From the NCBI GenBank assembly GCA_030848705.1, contig CM061238.1, positions 32,518,655-32,582,654 of the forward strand: a DNA stretch of 64,000 nt, written 5' to 3'. Shown here one piece after another: positions 1-10,456 of the stretch. A program made the translations under genes and the position numbers. Source of the stretch: Heracleum sosnowskyi. Taxonomy: Eukaryota > Streptophyta > Magnoliopsida > Apiales > Apiaceae. The notes beneath the pieces are model-generated. The model was not told the origin of the DNA. It ran no database searches and saw only the letters and a list, made by a program, of their open reading frames with translations. Numbering within the stretch: position 1 is the stretch's first letter; each line of letters starts with the position of its first letter.

Positions 1-588
1 TATAAAAAATGTATCTTAACAATTTAAACCAAATATAGGTAGGGTTTTTTTTAAGTAAAATGATCCAAATTTGATTTTTAAAATTCAAGATATAGCTAAA
101 ACAATAAAATGACCGTATGGAATCTAATAAATAATAACTTTAATTTTAAGTTCAAATTTAAATATTTTCTCCAAAATATATAAATATTTATTTATAAAAA
201 ATCCAATCCAATATAAAACATAATTAATATAGGAATTAAATTATATAAATTATATATGAATATTGGTTTTTATTAATATAATAAAGATCATTGAATATTA
301 AAAAGATAGATACATATTAAAGTATAAAAAACTCTAGTTTTAAAAATAAAAGGAACATGGGACCCATCAAATTGATGACCGTTAATCAATGGATCTATTG
401 CCGAATTGAAAAGTTAACAATTCATATCAACAGTTCCATCTTATACTGTAACATGAAGAATCAAACCATATAAGTTGCACATCATATCTCTTTAAATATC
501 AAAATTCAATTACTTAATCAATTCTAATCTCAAATTTCAAGTTCTATTGTTCCAACACATTGATGTATGAAGTTATATTTGAGTTTAC

Positions 589-1888
589 CTGATAATGCCC
601 GAGCTGTGAGTGCAAGAAAAACACTGAATCGTTTTGTAAAAGTCATTTTAGTAGAAGATTGCTTGTCCTCATGGCTACCTTTAGAAACAACTAGCATCCC
701 TTTTTCGGAATCTGCACTCTCCACCTCAAGTTTTGAAAAATCTTCGTCTTCTTGGTTGTCATCACTAGTAATTATTATCTCAGGCAAAGTATAATCAGTG
801 CTCTTTTCTTGCAACGCCAAGGCGGACTCAAGAGCTACAACAACCTCAGCCATATTGGGACGGTGTTTTGGTCCAATATGTAAACATTGAATTGCAATTT
901 TCACAAATATTTCTAAGCAATCAGGAAACACCTCTGCCTTTATTTTAGGATCAATTATTTTCTCCAAAAGTCCCTCTCTAAAGCAGTGTTGTGCCCATCC
1001 AGCTAAACCCATTTGCTCTCCGTCCTGTGTTCTGTCCACTGCTGGTCTACCACACAAGACCTCAAGTAACACCACACCGAAGGAATACACATCTGATTTC
1101 CTCGTCAATCTACGAGTTGAGAAATAATATGGATCCAAAAAACCGAAGGTACCTTTGACATGAGTGCTTACAAATGTAGTTGCCTGCAGATTTGCTGGAC
1201 TTATTTTAGATAATCCAAAGTCCGAAATCTTGGCTGCTAAATTCTCATCCAGTAGAATGTTTGTGGTCTTCACATCACGGTGTATTATTCTTTGCTGAAT
1301 GCCTGTACCAGTGTGAAGGTAATCCAGCCCACGTGCTGCTCCTATGCAAATCTTGAGGCGTTGAACCCATGACAGCGTTGGCAGAGACTTATCGCCTTGT
1401 CTTGCCCTTTTATAGAGATGGTCGGCTAGTGTGCCACCAGGCATAAACTCATAAACCAAAATCATCTCATAACCATCATGACAATAACCAATCAAAGACA
1501 CTAGATGGCTGTGCCTAAGTTTTGAGAGCATCTCAATCTCCGTCCTGAACTCTAATGGCCCTTGACTTGACAAGGAGTGTAGCCGTTTAATAGCAACTAC
1601 AGTGGGTCCAACTTCGAAAGTACCTTTGTAAACGTTCCCAAATCCTCCTTTTCCAATCACCAGTTCATCGAGGAAATTAGATGTCGCCCGCTGCATCTGA
1701 TCAAGTGAGAAACGATAACACAATTCTCGCGTAGACAATGATAAGAGTTGACTTCTCTGCTCCGTAGCTTCTGATTCTTGGAGTTGTCGGAGCTTATGAA
1801 CCACAAAATTCAAGATAACAATGAAAATAATCACACCATTTACGACGATGTTAGTATATCCAAATAGAAATTCGGAATTTTGTGTCAT
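589..1888 (-). CDS. Membrane-anchored FERONIA-like kinase, first exon of a gene cut by the window edge
   Basis: Serine/threonine receptor-like kinase exon of 433 codons plus one base. The start is the ATG at 1888 (MTQNSEFLFGYTN), conserved in every paralogue here; the frame upstream opens only with GTG. Residues about 10-32 form one hydrophobic membrane segment. The kinase follows: glycine loop GKGGFG at 79-84, lysine K101 (VVAIKRL), HRDVKTTN with D205 and N210, and DFG at 223-225, all intact. There is no malectin or other ectodomain, unlike true FERONIA-family (CrRLK1L) receptors. The exon ends at a GTAAAC donor in phase 1. In the near-identical copy at 34545-35844 the next exon starts about 1.3 kb downstream, so the second kinase of this gene would lie off the left edge. 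Confidence 0.88.
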
Positions 1889-2408
1889 TGTACCACAAGT
1901 GCAACTAGAATAAGTACAGTAAGACACTAGCTAGATGCACATGATATTTTGTTATTACAACACAACTCCAAACCCCACGTCCCAATTCTATACAAAGATG
2001 AACAAGGTACAAGATTCATTTCATGGAAATTTGTAAAGGGTCCCAACTCTTAATAATATCAACCTGGAGTTGACTGACTTCAGAAGTCAACAAAGACTCC
2101 ATCAGGTCAGTATTGAACTGAGACCCACAACTGAAGTAGGGTGTACCTGATGGCTGCTCAACTAAAAACTAAATTTCCTAAACCTTTAAAATCTGAGACA
2201 AGTCAAATGTGACCATAGAATGTTACAGTACTTTAAACATCTAAATAAAATAAATTAATGACTTTAGTGACGTTTTTATAATTCATAAGGTATCCGTTAC
2301 CGTTTACAATATACTATTTAAATAAGTAACAAGCAAATTTTGAGTGCAAGTAAGATCAACTCCATCAGGTCAGTATTGAACTCAGACCCAGCAACTGAAG
2401 TAAATTGC

Positions 2409-2527
2409 TCAGGAAAAAACGTCCACTTCCTCTTTTGGAAGTTTCATGTCAATTGCTCTTCGTCCTGCTAAAATTTCAAGCAGGACAACTCCAAAGCCGT
2501 AGACATCACTTTTCATTGTTATATGAC
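2409..2527 (-). pseudogene. Fragment of second-kinase last exon (RLCK-VII type)
   Basis: After an AG acceptor the frame reads GHITMKSDVYGFGVVLLEIL and then RRAID, the kinase subdomain IX region, before a TGA soon after. It matches the start of the last exon of the complete gene at 25645-29141, but the C-lobe end is missing. An identical fragment lies at 36365-36483. The upstream exons of this relic are deleted here and survive only in duplication arm 2. Non-functional remnant. Confidence 0.75.
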
Positions 2528-2863
2528 CTTCATAAGAAGATATTATCATGGGATTAGGCAAGCTACAAAATGAGATTGTAAGGCAATACTCTATTTTAAA
2601 TGGAAACACTAGCTGACAGTTAATTTTAACCATCACTGGTTCTACATACAGAATTATATTAAGTTCCTGAAAGATTTTGACGAGTAGGACAAAGTCATTA
2701 TTTTAATAAGTTCTTATCATAGAGAGAGAATAAAAACACTTTAGCACATTTCTAAATTTATTCTGATTTGAAGCTCCCATATTCTAAGCACGGTTATATG
2801 TCCATCCTTGTTACATCTAGCCAAAGAACAGACCGTAAGATGAACTTCTATTTTTAACTTTAC

Positions 2864-3512
2864 CTGATATGGTCTGAGCTGTTACTGTCAGATTAACAAA
2901 CCTTTTGATAGAAGAAGACTTCTTTTCCTGATGCCTATTTCTGGCAATATCATCCTTTCCATTTTCGTAATTTTCAATTTCCATCTCAAGTTCTGATGTA
3001 TTCATCTCTTTTTGGTTGTTATCACGGCCGTGTTTGGAAGTTAGATGTTTGAGTCAAATTAGATGTTTAACCGGATGAAACCTCTAATATGGGTGTTTGA
3101 TAGTTAGCAGATTGAAATAGCGAGTTGGACTCAATAAGCTAATTTTGAAAAAGCTACTTAAAGGAGCTTTTTCAGTTAGATGATTGTAGATGTGTCTAGT
3201 TAAAATACAAAAAGCTAATTCAAACAGCTAATTACCAAACATTTTCATGTGAAACAGCTAATTCAAATCCGCTAGTCAAAACAGCTAACTCAATCCGCTA
3301 CAGCTAACAGCTAACAGCTAACCGCTAATTGCCAAACAGAGCCCACATTGCATTATGTCAGGTAAATTTTCTCTGCACTCTTTGCTTGCAATTCCAATGC
3401 AGACTCGAGACCGACCACAACCTCAGCCATAGTAGGATGGTGTTTAGGTCCGGTAAGTAGACATTGGATTGAAATTTTCACAAACGTGTGAAGAGAATCA
3501 GGAAACACTATT
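2864..3512 (-). pseudogene. C-terminal remnant of a FERONIA-like kinase exon, split by a MITE
   Basis: From about 3512 down to 3344 the minus strand encodes the end of the first kinase (HPTMAEVVVGLESAL-like). A 318-bp MITE then interrupts it. From 3025 to 2864 the C-terminal tail continues (EKKSSSIKRFVNLTVTAQ) to the conserved serine and phase-1 donor GTAAAG. The catalytic part of the exon is absent. The copy at 37768-38437 has the same structure, so the damage predates the segmental duplication. Confidence 0.72.
3026..3343. mobile_element. MITE with imperfect terminal inverted repeats
   Basis: A 318-bp insert starts GGCCGTGTTTGGAAGTTAG and ends CTAATTGCCAAACAGAGCC, which are near inverted complements. 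It is flanked by CAC on both sides, possibly a 3-bp target duplication. The interior holds repeated AGCTAA motifs and no reading frame. The same element at 37930-38259 occupies the same place in the other arm. Uninterrupted kinase exons such as 41303-42572 show the empty site. Superfamily not assigned. Confidence 0.7.
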
Positions 3513-3659
3513 AGAGGAAGCACAACTAAATGAACATATAAGATATAGTGAAATACTGATGGTAATGAGATTCCTAAGTGATCAACATATAATGGAAAAT
3601 TTTCCTAAATCTGTTATAGTTTGAAGTTACAATATTCCAGTTACCAACATAATGTTGTA

Positions 3660-3940
3660 TTAGCTAATAACCCGTGCGAAGCACGGGCCGAGATTAAAAT
3701 ATTAATCGAAATCGGGATGAAATTAAAAAAAAAAAAACCAAATCAATAAATCTTTGAATTATGTAGTTATAGGGAATCAAACCCGGGGTGAAATCAAGAA
3801 ATCAAATCAAATAAATTAATCTTGTTTAATCAATGTAGTTGTAGGGAATCAAACTCAAATTTTGTGATAACCAAAATTGGTACTTTGATACTTTTGCGCG
3901 CCAATTACACATTGTTTTGCTTATTAATAAAGAGTATAGA
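3660..3940 (-). mobile_element. Small non-autonomous Helitron (281 bp)
   Basis: Read on the minus strand it begins TCTATACTCTTTATTAATAA and ends with the hairpin GGCCCGTGCTTCGCACGGG, then TTATTAG and the terminal CTAA. It lies between A and T, with no target duplication. The TC start, a 3-prime hairpin followed by CTRR, and insertion into AT are Helitron hallmarks. It has no coding capacity. Confidence 0.8.
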
Positions 3941-3980
3941 TAGATTAGACCGATGAAACAAAAATGTACGAAGAACTTAC

Positions 3981-4228
3981 ATAATGAAAATGTCTAGATC
4001 TTTCATCTTGTTGTGTTGATTTTCTGTAATTCTTTGAAGGCCTCTTATTATATTATATGTATATAGATCATCAACCATCCGGATCCTTTGGGCACGAGCT
4101 CTGGCCTGAACTGTCACCAAGGCCTGCATGCACCTAATTGCGGCTGTGGCCTGTTTTCTTACCAAATGTCCCCTAACCAATGCCTGCAACTTCACAAGTC
4201 CTTTCAAGGCACACAATGCTTTTCTTGC
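3981..4228 (-). pseudogene. Duplicated IQD second exon, frameshifted
   Basis: Encodes ARKALCALKGLVKLQALVRG, the IQ67-domain exon of IQD calmodulin-binding proteins, between a normal acceptor and a GTAAGT donor. It is 248 bp against 240 bp for its three sister exons. Extra bases near 4033-4065 (+3 and +5) shift the frame after the ARAQRIRMVDD region. It lies downstream of the intact exon 4676-4915 and could act as a third exon only with a damaged end. Confidence 0.75.
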
Positions 4229-4349
4229 CTATAGAAAAGATCAAAATATATGAAAAAGTCTTAAGTGATCAACATATAATGGAAAATGTATTTCCTAAAT
4301 CTGTTACAGTTTGAAGCTACAATATTCCAGTTACCAACATAATGTTGTA

Positions 4350-4628
4350 CTAGCTGATAACCCGTGCGAAGCACGGACCGAGATTAAAATATTAATCGAA
4401 ACCGGGATGAAACCAAAAAAAAAATCAAATCAATAAATCTTTGAATTATGTAGTTATAGGGAATCAAACCCGGGGTGAAATCAAGAAATTAAATCAAATA
4501 AATTAATCTTGTTTAATCAATGTAGTTGTAGGGAATCGAACCCGAATTTTTTGATAACCAAATTTGATTGTTTGGTACTTTTGCGCGCTAATTACACATT
4601 GTTTTGTTTATTAATAAAGAGTATAGAT
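4350..4628 (-). mobile_element. Small non-autonomous Helitron (279 bp)
   Basis: Sister of the element at 3660-3940. On the minus strand it starts TCTATACTC and ends CCGTGCTTCGCACGGG, TTATCAG, CTAG. It is flanked by A and T. It is part of the 680-bp tandem unit, so it was copied with the exon and did not insert independently. Confidence 0.8.
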
Positions 4629-4675
4629 AGATTAGACGATTAGACCGTTGAAACAAAAATGTACGAAGAACTTAC

Positions 4676-5484
4676 ATAATGAGAATGTCCAGATCTTTCA
4701 TCTTGTTGTGTTGATTTTCTATAATTCGAAGGCCTCTTATTATATGGATTTGGATCATCAACCATCTGGATCCTTTGGGCACGAGCTCTGGCCTGAACTG
4801 TCACCAAGGCCTGCATGCACCTAAGTGTGGCTGTGACCTGTTTTCTTACCAAATGTCCCCTAACCAATGCCTGCAACTTCACAAGTCCTTTCAAGGCACA
4901 CAATGCTTTTCTTGCCTATAGAAAACATCAAAATATATGAAACAGTGTCAAGATACAAATCCGATTAACTGATTTACAATATTTGAGCAAAAATAATGTT
5001 GCTTTAGTAACAAAAATAACAATTGTTCCGTAGTAAACACCAAAAATAAAATACGTACCAAATAGGAACGGAAAACAGACTGAATCTTAGTGGCAGCAGC
5101 CTCTTCAACAGGGGTGGCAGCAGCGAGACGCATCATGGCAGCGGCTGCCTGTGCAGCTGCCACAGCAGCATCAGCAGCTGCAGTAGTAGTCATAGCCAAA
5201 TCCATTGCATGTTTCTTCTGCTCATTATCTGGCTCCAAACTCGACTGAACTGGCGCCACTACAACAGCTGTTTCCACCGAGCTTAAGTCCTTTTGAGGTG
5301 TTTGACTGGCATTTGATCTCCGAAAACTCCACCGTCTTTTTTCTTTCGGAGTTGTTGGTAGAACTGAAATAGGAGTTGTAGGATTCTCATAGTTATTTGA
5401 AATGTGTTGATTGTTAGAACTCTTTTCCTTATCTTTCTTATTTTCTGTCAAGAACTTTGTTATCCCCTTGCTTTTCTTCCCCAT
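4676..5484 (-). CDS. IQD-family calmodulin-binding protein, 3-prime truncated
   Basis: Two exons are clear: 5059-5484 (142 codons, MGKKSKGITKFL start) and 4676-4915 (80 codons), joined in phase 0. Together they make the IQ67 signature: AATKIQSVFRSYL runs into ARKALCALKGLVKLQALVRG, the characteristic intron position of IQD genes. IQD proteins bind calmodulin and associate with microtubules or the nucleus. Residues near 110-128 form an alanine-rich stretch. The start is the MGKK codon at 5484, not the in-frame alternative codon 75 bases upstream. The exons for the rest of an IQD protein, including the C-terminal DUF4005, are missing: a frameshifted copy of exon 2 and then kinase relics follow. 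It is probably a truncated, non-functional gene, although the visible exons have no stops. Confidence 0.7.
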
Positions 5485-5775
5485 ATCTGTCACACAAACT
5501 TGTTCTTTCTCAAATAAATCAAAGAGAAACAGAATTAAAATACATGGAGAGCAACTCAACAGTAGCTCTCAACATCAATAAGGTATTTATTATGCTAGTT
5601 ACTTGTCTGAACAGGCTGATCAATATCTTACTGTATATAAACTAAAATAGCATATGTAAAACTACCCTTGGCATGATTTTGATTGTTAATCAATTCAGGG
5701 GACTTGAATGAGAAAAAGAGAGGAAGTTGCAGTTTAAAATGGTCCAAGTAACCATACAAGTAGCACTTCACAATA

Positions 5776-6676
5776 TCTGGGCTAAACAGGGTTAAAAACA
5801 TGCATACATTGGAGAAAAAGGGCAAAGAGTTCATGTTTGGTGGTTAAAACAAGAGAGTTTGCTTAGATCTTACTGGATTTAACTAGGACTCCTTCACAGA
5901 TGAAGGAGCTTGTTGATGACGGTGAGTCCAGTGGCACCGAGACCAAAGGACAGGGTTCCCCTCCTTCTAGCGCCAAATGATAACTCCAAGTCCCAATCTA
6001 GCCCTTTCCAGCCGTTCCCCACGTCTGGATGCGGTGTTGCTGCCGTTGGGTGTCTACAAAACAACACCGGAGGGGGGTTTGGACCCTGGCGGCGCCTCCG
6101 ACGTGAGAATAAGTAGGGGCTTTGAAAGGGAGAATAAGACTATAGAGATATCTAAATGTGGAGGGTGTGTGTATAGGTTGTGTAGAGAGAGAGTGTGTAA
6201 CCCTAAACCTTTCCTTTTTGGGCTATTTATAGGCCCAGAATTAGGGTTCAGGGGGTACCTGCAATCATGAGCGTTGGATCCTAGGTAGGTGGGACAGCTG
6301 GATGATGTTGATGGGTCACATGTGTCCAGGTGAGAATTGGGGTGACATGTGCCAGGCTCCTGCTGCCGTGTGGTTCAGATAGGACATAATTGTGCCAATC
6401 ATTGGATATTCCCTATCGTGGCCATGTGTGATTTCTGACATTGTCCTATATTTTCCACGTCATAGTTGACGATCTTATCGCACGTCACTTAAGCTTATCC
6501 TCCCTTGAATATCTGTAGATCTTTATTTGCCCAAGTCAAGATTTGGGGAGTGAGTCAGGGCTGCTTGGGATTCAAGGTTCTGGTACCACCGAACATGCTG
6601 CATTCCGGAGTTTGAGTGAGCCTTGAGACCGGGTTTAGGCACAAGGTTTTGGAGTCAGGGCTCTTATAGCCTATCA
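5776..6676 (-). mobile_element. Reversed fragment of a Tat-type LTR retroelement (one LTR plus leader)
   Basis: On the minus strand 6676-5978 is a 699-bp LTR (TGATAGGCT start, GGAGTTATCA end) related to the LTRs of the complete element at 7452-19692. They share TTCTCACG, GGAGGCGCC and CCTCCGGTGTTGTTTTG blocks. It is followed by the same primer-binding region (5959-5977) and part of the 5-prime leader down to 5776. No coding region survives. The breakpoint at 5776 coincides with the end of the segmental duplication. Two overlapping forward reading frames here (about 5910-6270) are chance translations of the LTR. Confidence 0.85.
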
Positions 6677-7260
6677 TTAATATTGATATAAATTATGTTA
6701 AGTTTGGAAATGACTTGCATTTAAAAAGACCTATACGAGTCTTTGATGCGTACTTCATCATCACTCATAGCAAAACAATTCAGGTAATGTTCGATTTACT
6801 TTGTAAAGTGTTGCTGGTTCTTTTCGTTTGCAGCCTAATGTTTTAGATGACGAAAACGAACAGGATCCATCAATAAACAGGCAATACTAGCGCTCAAAGA
6901 CGATGAAATTATTTCACTCAAAGATGACATTATTTCAGGCAAAGTGACCATCGACCTATGGAGGCTTTGCAGTATCCAAATGAGTCGAAGAAGCAAAATG
7001 AATAATGAGATTACTCCTATATGGCTTGCAGAGACAATTTATGACTCCTTTCGACAACATTTCTACGATTTTTTCGTTGGACCGCCAACTAGTCATAACA
7101 TAATAATAATATGATATTATCCGTTTTTGAACCAAATCTGCATAAATTTGTTAATTTTTCTCTTGTGTGATCGATGTGGTGGACACCACCCGATAAAGAC
7201 TTGATAATAGCAACAATTGTTCAATTGTTGGCCCTTCAAAGTTAAAGATTATATTCACTA
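6677..7260. other. Unassigned sequence between two LTR elements
   Basis: No recognised gene. On plus, an open frame of about 77 codons runs from 6881 to the TGA at 7112-7114 (ILALKDDEIISLKDDIISG and then IDLWRLCSIQMSRR). It contains a short duplicated KDDEIIS/KDDIIS motif. A CAG acceptor-like site precedes it near 6830. It could be an exon of an eroded gene, but I do not recognise the peptide. Confidence 0.35.
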
Positions 7261-7451
7261 ATAAAATAAGAGAAATGCTAGAGACTCTAAAAATATTCTC
7301 AAAAATTGTTACAAAATGAGTTTAGAATAATAAGTTTCTAATAATAATATGGGGTCCCACGTGTATTAAAATGCGTTCACAAATTAAAAAAAGCCACGTG
7401 TCATCCACATCATTTTGTAAATATTTTGGGAACAATTTTTGGGGTGCCTAA
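7261..7451. mobile_element. Left part of a MITE split by the LTR retrotransposon (right part 19698-19714)
   Basis: The MITE starts GAGAAATGCTAGAG at 7270 and, after the retrotransposon, ends CACTACTC at 19705; the ends are imperfect inverted complements. ATAAAATAA precedes it at 7261-7269 and follows it at 19706-19714, a 9-bp direct repeat suggesting a Mutator-type target duplication. A diverged relative without the insertion lies at about 49777-49969. Confidence 0.68.
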
Positions 7452-8297
7452 TGATAGGCTAGGTATAGCCCAGACCCGTCCTGGACCCCGGATCACTACC
7501 AAAGAACCCGGACTCATATCTCAATCATGGTCCACTGACTAGTCTGGATTCATGTTTTGTCATGACTCACCTTCAAGTCCTAGCCCGTATCGGAGTCCTG
7601 GCTCATCTACTAGTCCGAACTCATATTGGAGTCCTGGCTCATCTACTAGTCCGAACTCATATGGGAGTCCTGGCTCATCTACTAGTCCGAACTCATATTG
7701 GAATCCGGACTCACCTACAAAACTCGAGCTCACAGGTTGGGCTTAAGTTCAAAGTTTAATCCATCCCTGGCGACAAAGGCAATAACTCACATGAAGGCTA
7801 CACATTGGCACATGACGTGGTTAGGTCATGACGGATGGCCACACCTGGTGACGACACGTAAAGATTCCTAATGATTGGGATAATTATTTCCTATTTAAAC
7901 CACACGCCAGCAGGAGCCTGGCACACGCTGCCACAATCCGTCACCTGGACACGTGCAATCCATCAACATCACCCAGGTGTCCTACCTACCTAGGATTCAA
8001 CGCTCATGATTGCAGGTTCAACCCCTAAACCCTAATCCTGGGCCTATATATAGACCAAGGAGGAAAGGTGCAGGGGGATTCTCTTTTACACACCTAACCT
8101 ATACACACACCCTCCATATTTAGATTTCTCTATATTCCTATCTCCCTTTCCAAAGCCGTTACTTATTCTCACGCCGGAGGCGCCGCCAGGGTCCAAACCC
8201 CCCTCCGGTGTTGTTTTGCAGAGTCCCAACCGCAGCGACACCGCTTCCAGGCGTGGGATCGGCCGGGAAGGCCCTAGCTCGGGATTTGGAGTTATCA
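7452..8297 (+). repeat. 5-prime LTR
   Basis: 846-bp direct terminal repeat. The U3 part holds about three copies of a roughly 35-bp motif containing GGAGTCCTGGCTCATCTACT (about 7590-7710). A TATA box (CTATATATAG) lies at 8044-8053, giving a likely transcription start a few tens of bases downstream. The R/U5 part carries the GGAGGCGCC and CCTCCGGTG blocks shared with the other two LTR families in the window. The small forward frames in the U3 repeats are not genes. Confidence 0.95.
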
Positions 8298-8317
8298 TTT
8301 GGCGCTAGAAGGAGGGG
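8298..8317 (+). promoter_or_regulatory. Primer-binding site
   Basis: TTTGGCGCTAGAAGGAGGGG lies directly after the LTR end, where the tRNA primer anneals for minus-strand synthesis. The other two Tat-type remnants have the same or a near variant (TTCGGCGCTAGGAGGGGTG at 51176). The matching tRNA could not be assigned by eye. Confidence 0.7.
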
Positions 8318-8683
8318 AACCCAGTCTTGTGGTCACGGTGCCGCTAGACTCACCACCTGCAAACCCAGTAAGATCTAAACCAACCCTCTCTTTTCAACCG
8401 TAAAGATGAACTCTTTAGCCCATTTCTACAATGTATGCATGTTTTTTAGCCTTACTTAATCCAGATCTTGTTAGTCCTGCTCACATGCTTTAGTTCTTTC
8501 TTAGATCTACATTGTTTGTGTTTAGATCTACAAAAAAAAACCCCCAGTTTTCTTGTTTATTGAGATCGATAACCCAGAAATACAACCCAACCGAAAGCTA
8601 GTTATATAACCTAGGCTATTCTGCTGTTAAAGTTGTTTCAATTTTCTGTCGTAAAGAAACATATACATCTGTTTGTGGGAATC

Positions 8684-10456
8684 ATGGCTCGTGGTAGTAA
8701 GAGCACAAATAGACATACCACAAGTAACCCAACCCCGGCCCCGGACACCAACATCCCGGTCACTGGTCAGGCTAGTCACCAGGTGCCTCCAGTCCTGACC
8801 TTGGCCTCTCAGGTAATCCGGCCAGGAGACGCCCGGGTAAACATCGAAGTAAACAAATATAAATATACTGATCTGGCTATTGAGCCCGGACAGATGGAAC
8901 ACCTAACTGGTGAACAGGTTGCAGAAGCAATTCGGCTGTACAATCAAACCAGAAACAAAGAGCAGGACCAGTGCGAGAACTCCCATAACCCTGAAAGATC
9001 CCACCGCTCTAGGTCCGTGTTTGACCGGATTGGGGAAAAGAACAAAGACACCGATAGGAGGTCTCATCGGTCTCACAGCCGAAACCATGATGAGGAGGCC
9101 GAAAAGCTTAAAAGGCTAGCTGAGATGCGAGAAAAAATTCAGGTGGAAGAGCAAGCTAGACTCGATCTAAGGGTCCAGAAAAGAATCCAGGAGGAGGAGG
9201 CCCGGATTCTGGGGAAAACCACTGAAAAGAGGAGAACCCGGGTTCCAAGTCCAGAAATAATTTCAGATGAAGATGAACCTAGAGAGGACCTGTTGAACAT
9301 GATACAGGAGTTGCAAAGAAAAGTGGGCCAGGACTCGGGGCTGGATATTGGGGACACACTTACACCATTCAGCTATTCCTTGGAAGCAACGCCAAGGCAG
9401 AAAAATATTAAGCACTACAACTTTGAGTCCTTCAATGGTTTGGATGATCCCGAAGAGCACGTGAACTATTTTGAGCAAATAGCAATGATTTATTATTATA
9501 ACGATCTAACAAAGTGCAGGTTCTTCGCTTCCACACTCAAGTCCGGGGCTCAGAGGTGGTTCAGCCGGATCCCATCTCGCAGTATCCACAGCTGGAAGCA
9601 GTTCCGTGACACTTTCCTCAAACGCTTCCGGGCAAACAAGACTCATGAGATGCACATGTGCCATCTTGAGACAGTCAGGCAAGCCCGGGGGGAAGCTCTT
9701 TCTGCTTATATGAAAAGATTTCAAGAAGCTATTAACAACATAACCAACCTAGACGAGCGGGAGGCTCTGACAATTTTTCGAAGAAACCTGGATCCGGATA
9801 ACAACGAGAGATATGTCCTGGATCTCATTCATAAAGAGCCACAGAGCCTGGCGGCAGCCTATGCAATGGCCGCCAGGTTCATCAAAGAAACCGATGTCCT
9901 ACAGGCAATGAGGATGACCAGACAGGGCATATCTCCGACCCGGACTCAAGACCCACCAAAAAACAACTACAGCCATCAAGATAAAAAATTCAAACCCAAC
10001 AGACAGAGCAACTATATCCAAAGCTCTCAGCTTACACTACCAGCACCACCCCCTGACTCCTGGCAGCAAGTGGAGTCCGGACAGCCTAAACCCAAGCGTG
10101 AGCCCAGACCCGAACCCTCTTGGACTCCTCTCAACCGGGCTCGCGCGGATATTCTGAGTGAAGTACGAGATAAGCCGTTCTATTACCCTCCCAAGCCAAT
10201 GCTCACAGCCCCGGAAAACCGATCAGTCCATAAACATTGTGACTACCATGACACCCATGGACATACAACAGAAAATTGTCTATCTTTGAAATTTTTTGTG
10301 GAGGACCAAATCAAAAAAGGCAACATGGGGCAATACATAGCCCGGAGAGTTGCTGACCGAGGAGAGGGGTCCGGGAAAGACAAGAATGTGGTCAATGTTG
10401 TTATGGGGGGTCCAATTCACCTCCACGGAGCCCGGACTCAGGTGATGAGATTATGA
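8684..10456 (+). CDS. gag: Retrotransposon Gag
   Basis: 590-aa capsid/nucleocapsid polyprotein starting at the first in-frame ATG (MARGSKSTNRH). Residues about 120-200 are rich in charged residues with likely coiled coil (KLKRLAEMREKIQVEEQARL). The Retrotrans_gag core spans about residues 240-370 (WFSRIPSRSIHSWKQFRDTF is typical). Near the C-terminus a Cys/His motif of the type found in Tat-clade Gag is present (HCDYHDTHGHTTENC). The stop codon overlaps the pol start as ATGA at 10453-10456, which shifts pol to the -1 frame. The frame is intact. Confidence 0.93.
   Translation: MARGSKSTNRHTTSNPTPAPDTNIPVTGQASHQVPPVLTLASQVIRPGDARVNIEVNKYKYTDLAIEPGQMEHLTGEQVAEAIRLYNQTRNKEQDQCENSHNPERSHRSRSVFDRIGEKNKDTDRRSHRSHSRNHDEEAEKLKRLAEMREKIQVEEQARLDLRVQKRIQEEEARILGKTTEKRRTRVPSPEIISDEDEPREDLLNMIQELQRKVGQDSGLDIGDTLTPFSYSLEATPRQKNIKHYNFESFNGLDDPEEHVNYFEQIAMIYYYNDLTKCRFFASTLKSGAQRWFSRIPSRSIHSWKQFRDTFLKRFRANKTHEMHMCHLETVRQARGEALSAYMKRFQEAINNITNLDEREALTIFRRNLDPDNNERYVLDLIHKEPQSLAAAYAMAARFIKETDVLQAMRMTRQGISPTRTQDPPKNNYSHQDKKFKPNRQSNYIQSSQLTLPAPPPDSWQQVESGQPKPKREPRPEPSWTPLNRARADILSEVRDKPFYYPPKPMLTAPENRSVHKHCDYHDTHGHTTENCLSLKFFVEDQIKKGNMGQYIARRVADRGEGSGKDKNVVNVVMGGPIHLHGARTQVMRL

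Larger units (their letters stand above)
3571..4935 (-). repeat. Tandem duplication of a 680-bp unit (Helitron plus IQD exon)
   Basis: Two head-to-tail units, about 3571-4260 and 4261-4935, each hold the same leader (AAGTGATCAACATATAATGG), a roughly 280-bp Helitron and an IQD second exon with its splice sites. Both units recur in arm 2 at about 38490-39860, so the tandem duplication came first. Between units the Helitrons and exons differ by substitutions and small indels. Confidence 0.85.
1..5776. repeat. Segmental duplication, arm 1 (partner 33995-40696)
   Basis: The sequence from the first base to about 5776 aligns base for base with 33995-40696, with few substitutions. It holds a kinase first exon, kinase relics, a MITE, two small Helitrons and a truncated IQD gene in the same order and strand. 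This arm lacks about 950 bp (36607-37560 of the other arm), which removes the middle exons of a second-kinase relic. Arm 2 lacks about 38 bp present here near 465-502. The left end is the window edge, so the duplication may extend further. The right end falls where a reversed retroelement fragment begins. Confidence 0.93.

Noticed and set aside
567..794. Plus-strand frame over the first kinase exon (also 34523-34750)
   Set aside because: Antisense shadow of the kinase tail; conserved only because of the segmental duplication.
1889..1927. N-terminal extension of the kinase (SYCTYSSCTCGT) before MTQNS
   Set aside because: It opens only with GTG and is not conserved among paralogues; the MTQN start is common to all.
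7552..7759. Overlapping plus-strand frames rich in PGSSTSPN (also 18947-19154)
   Set aside because: Translation of the short tandem repeats in the LTR U3 region; no gene.
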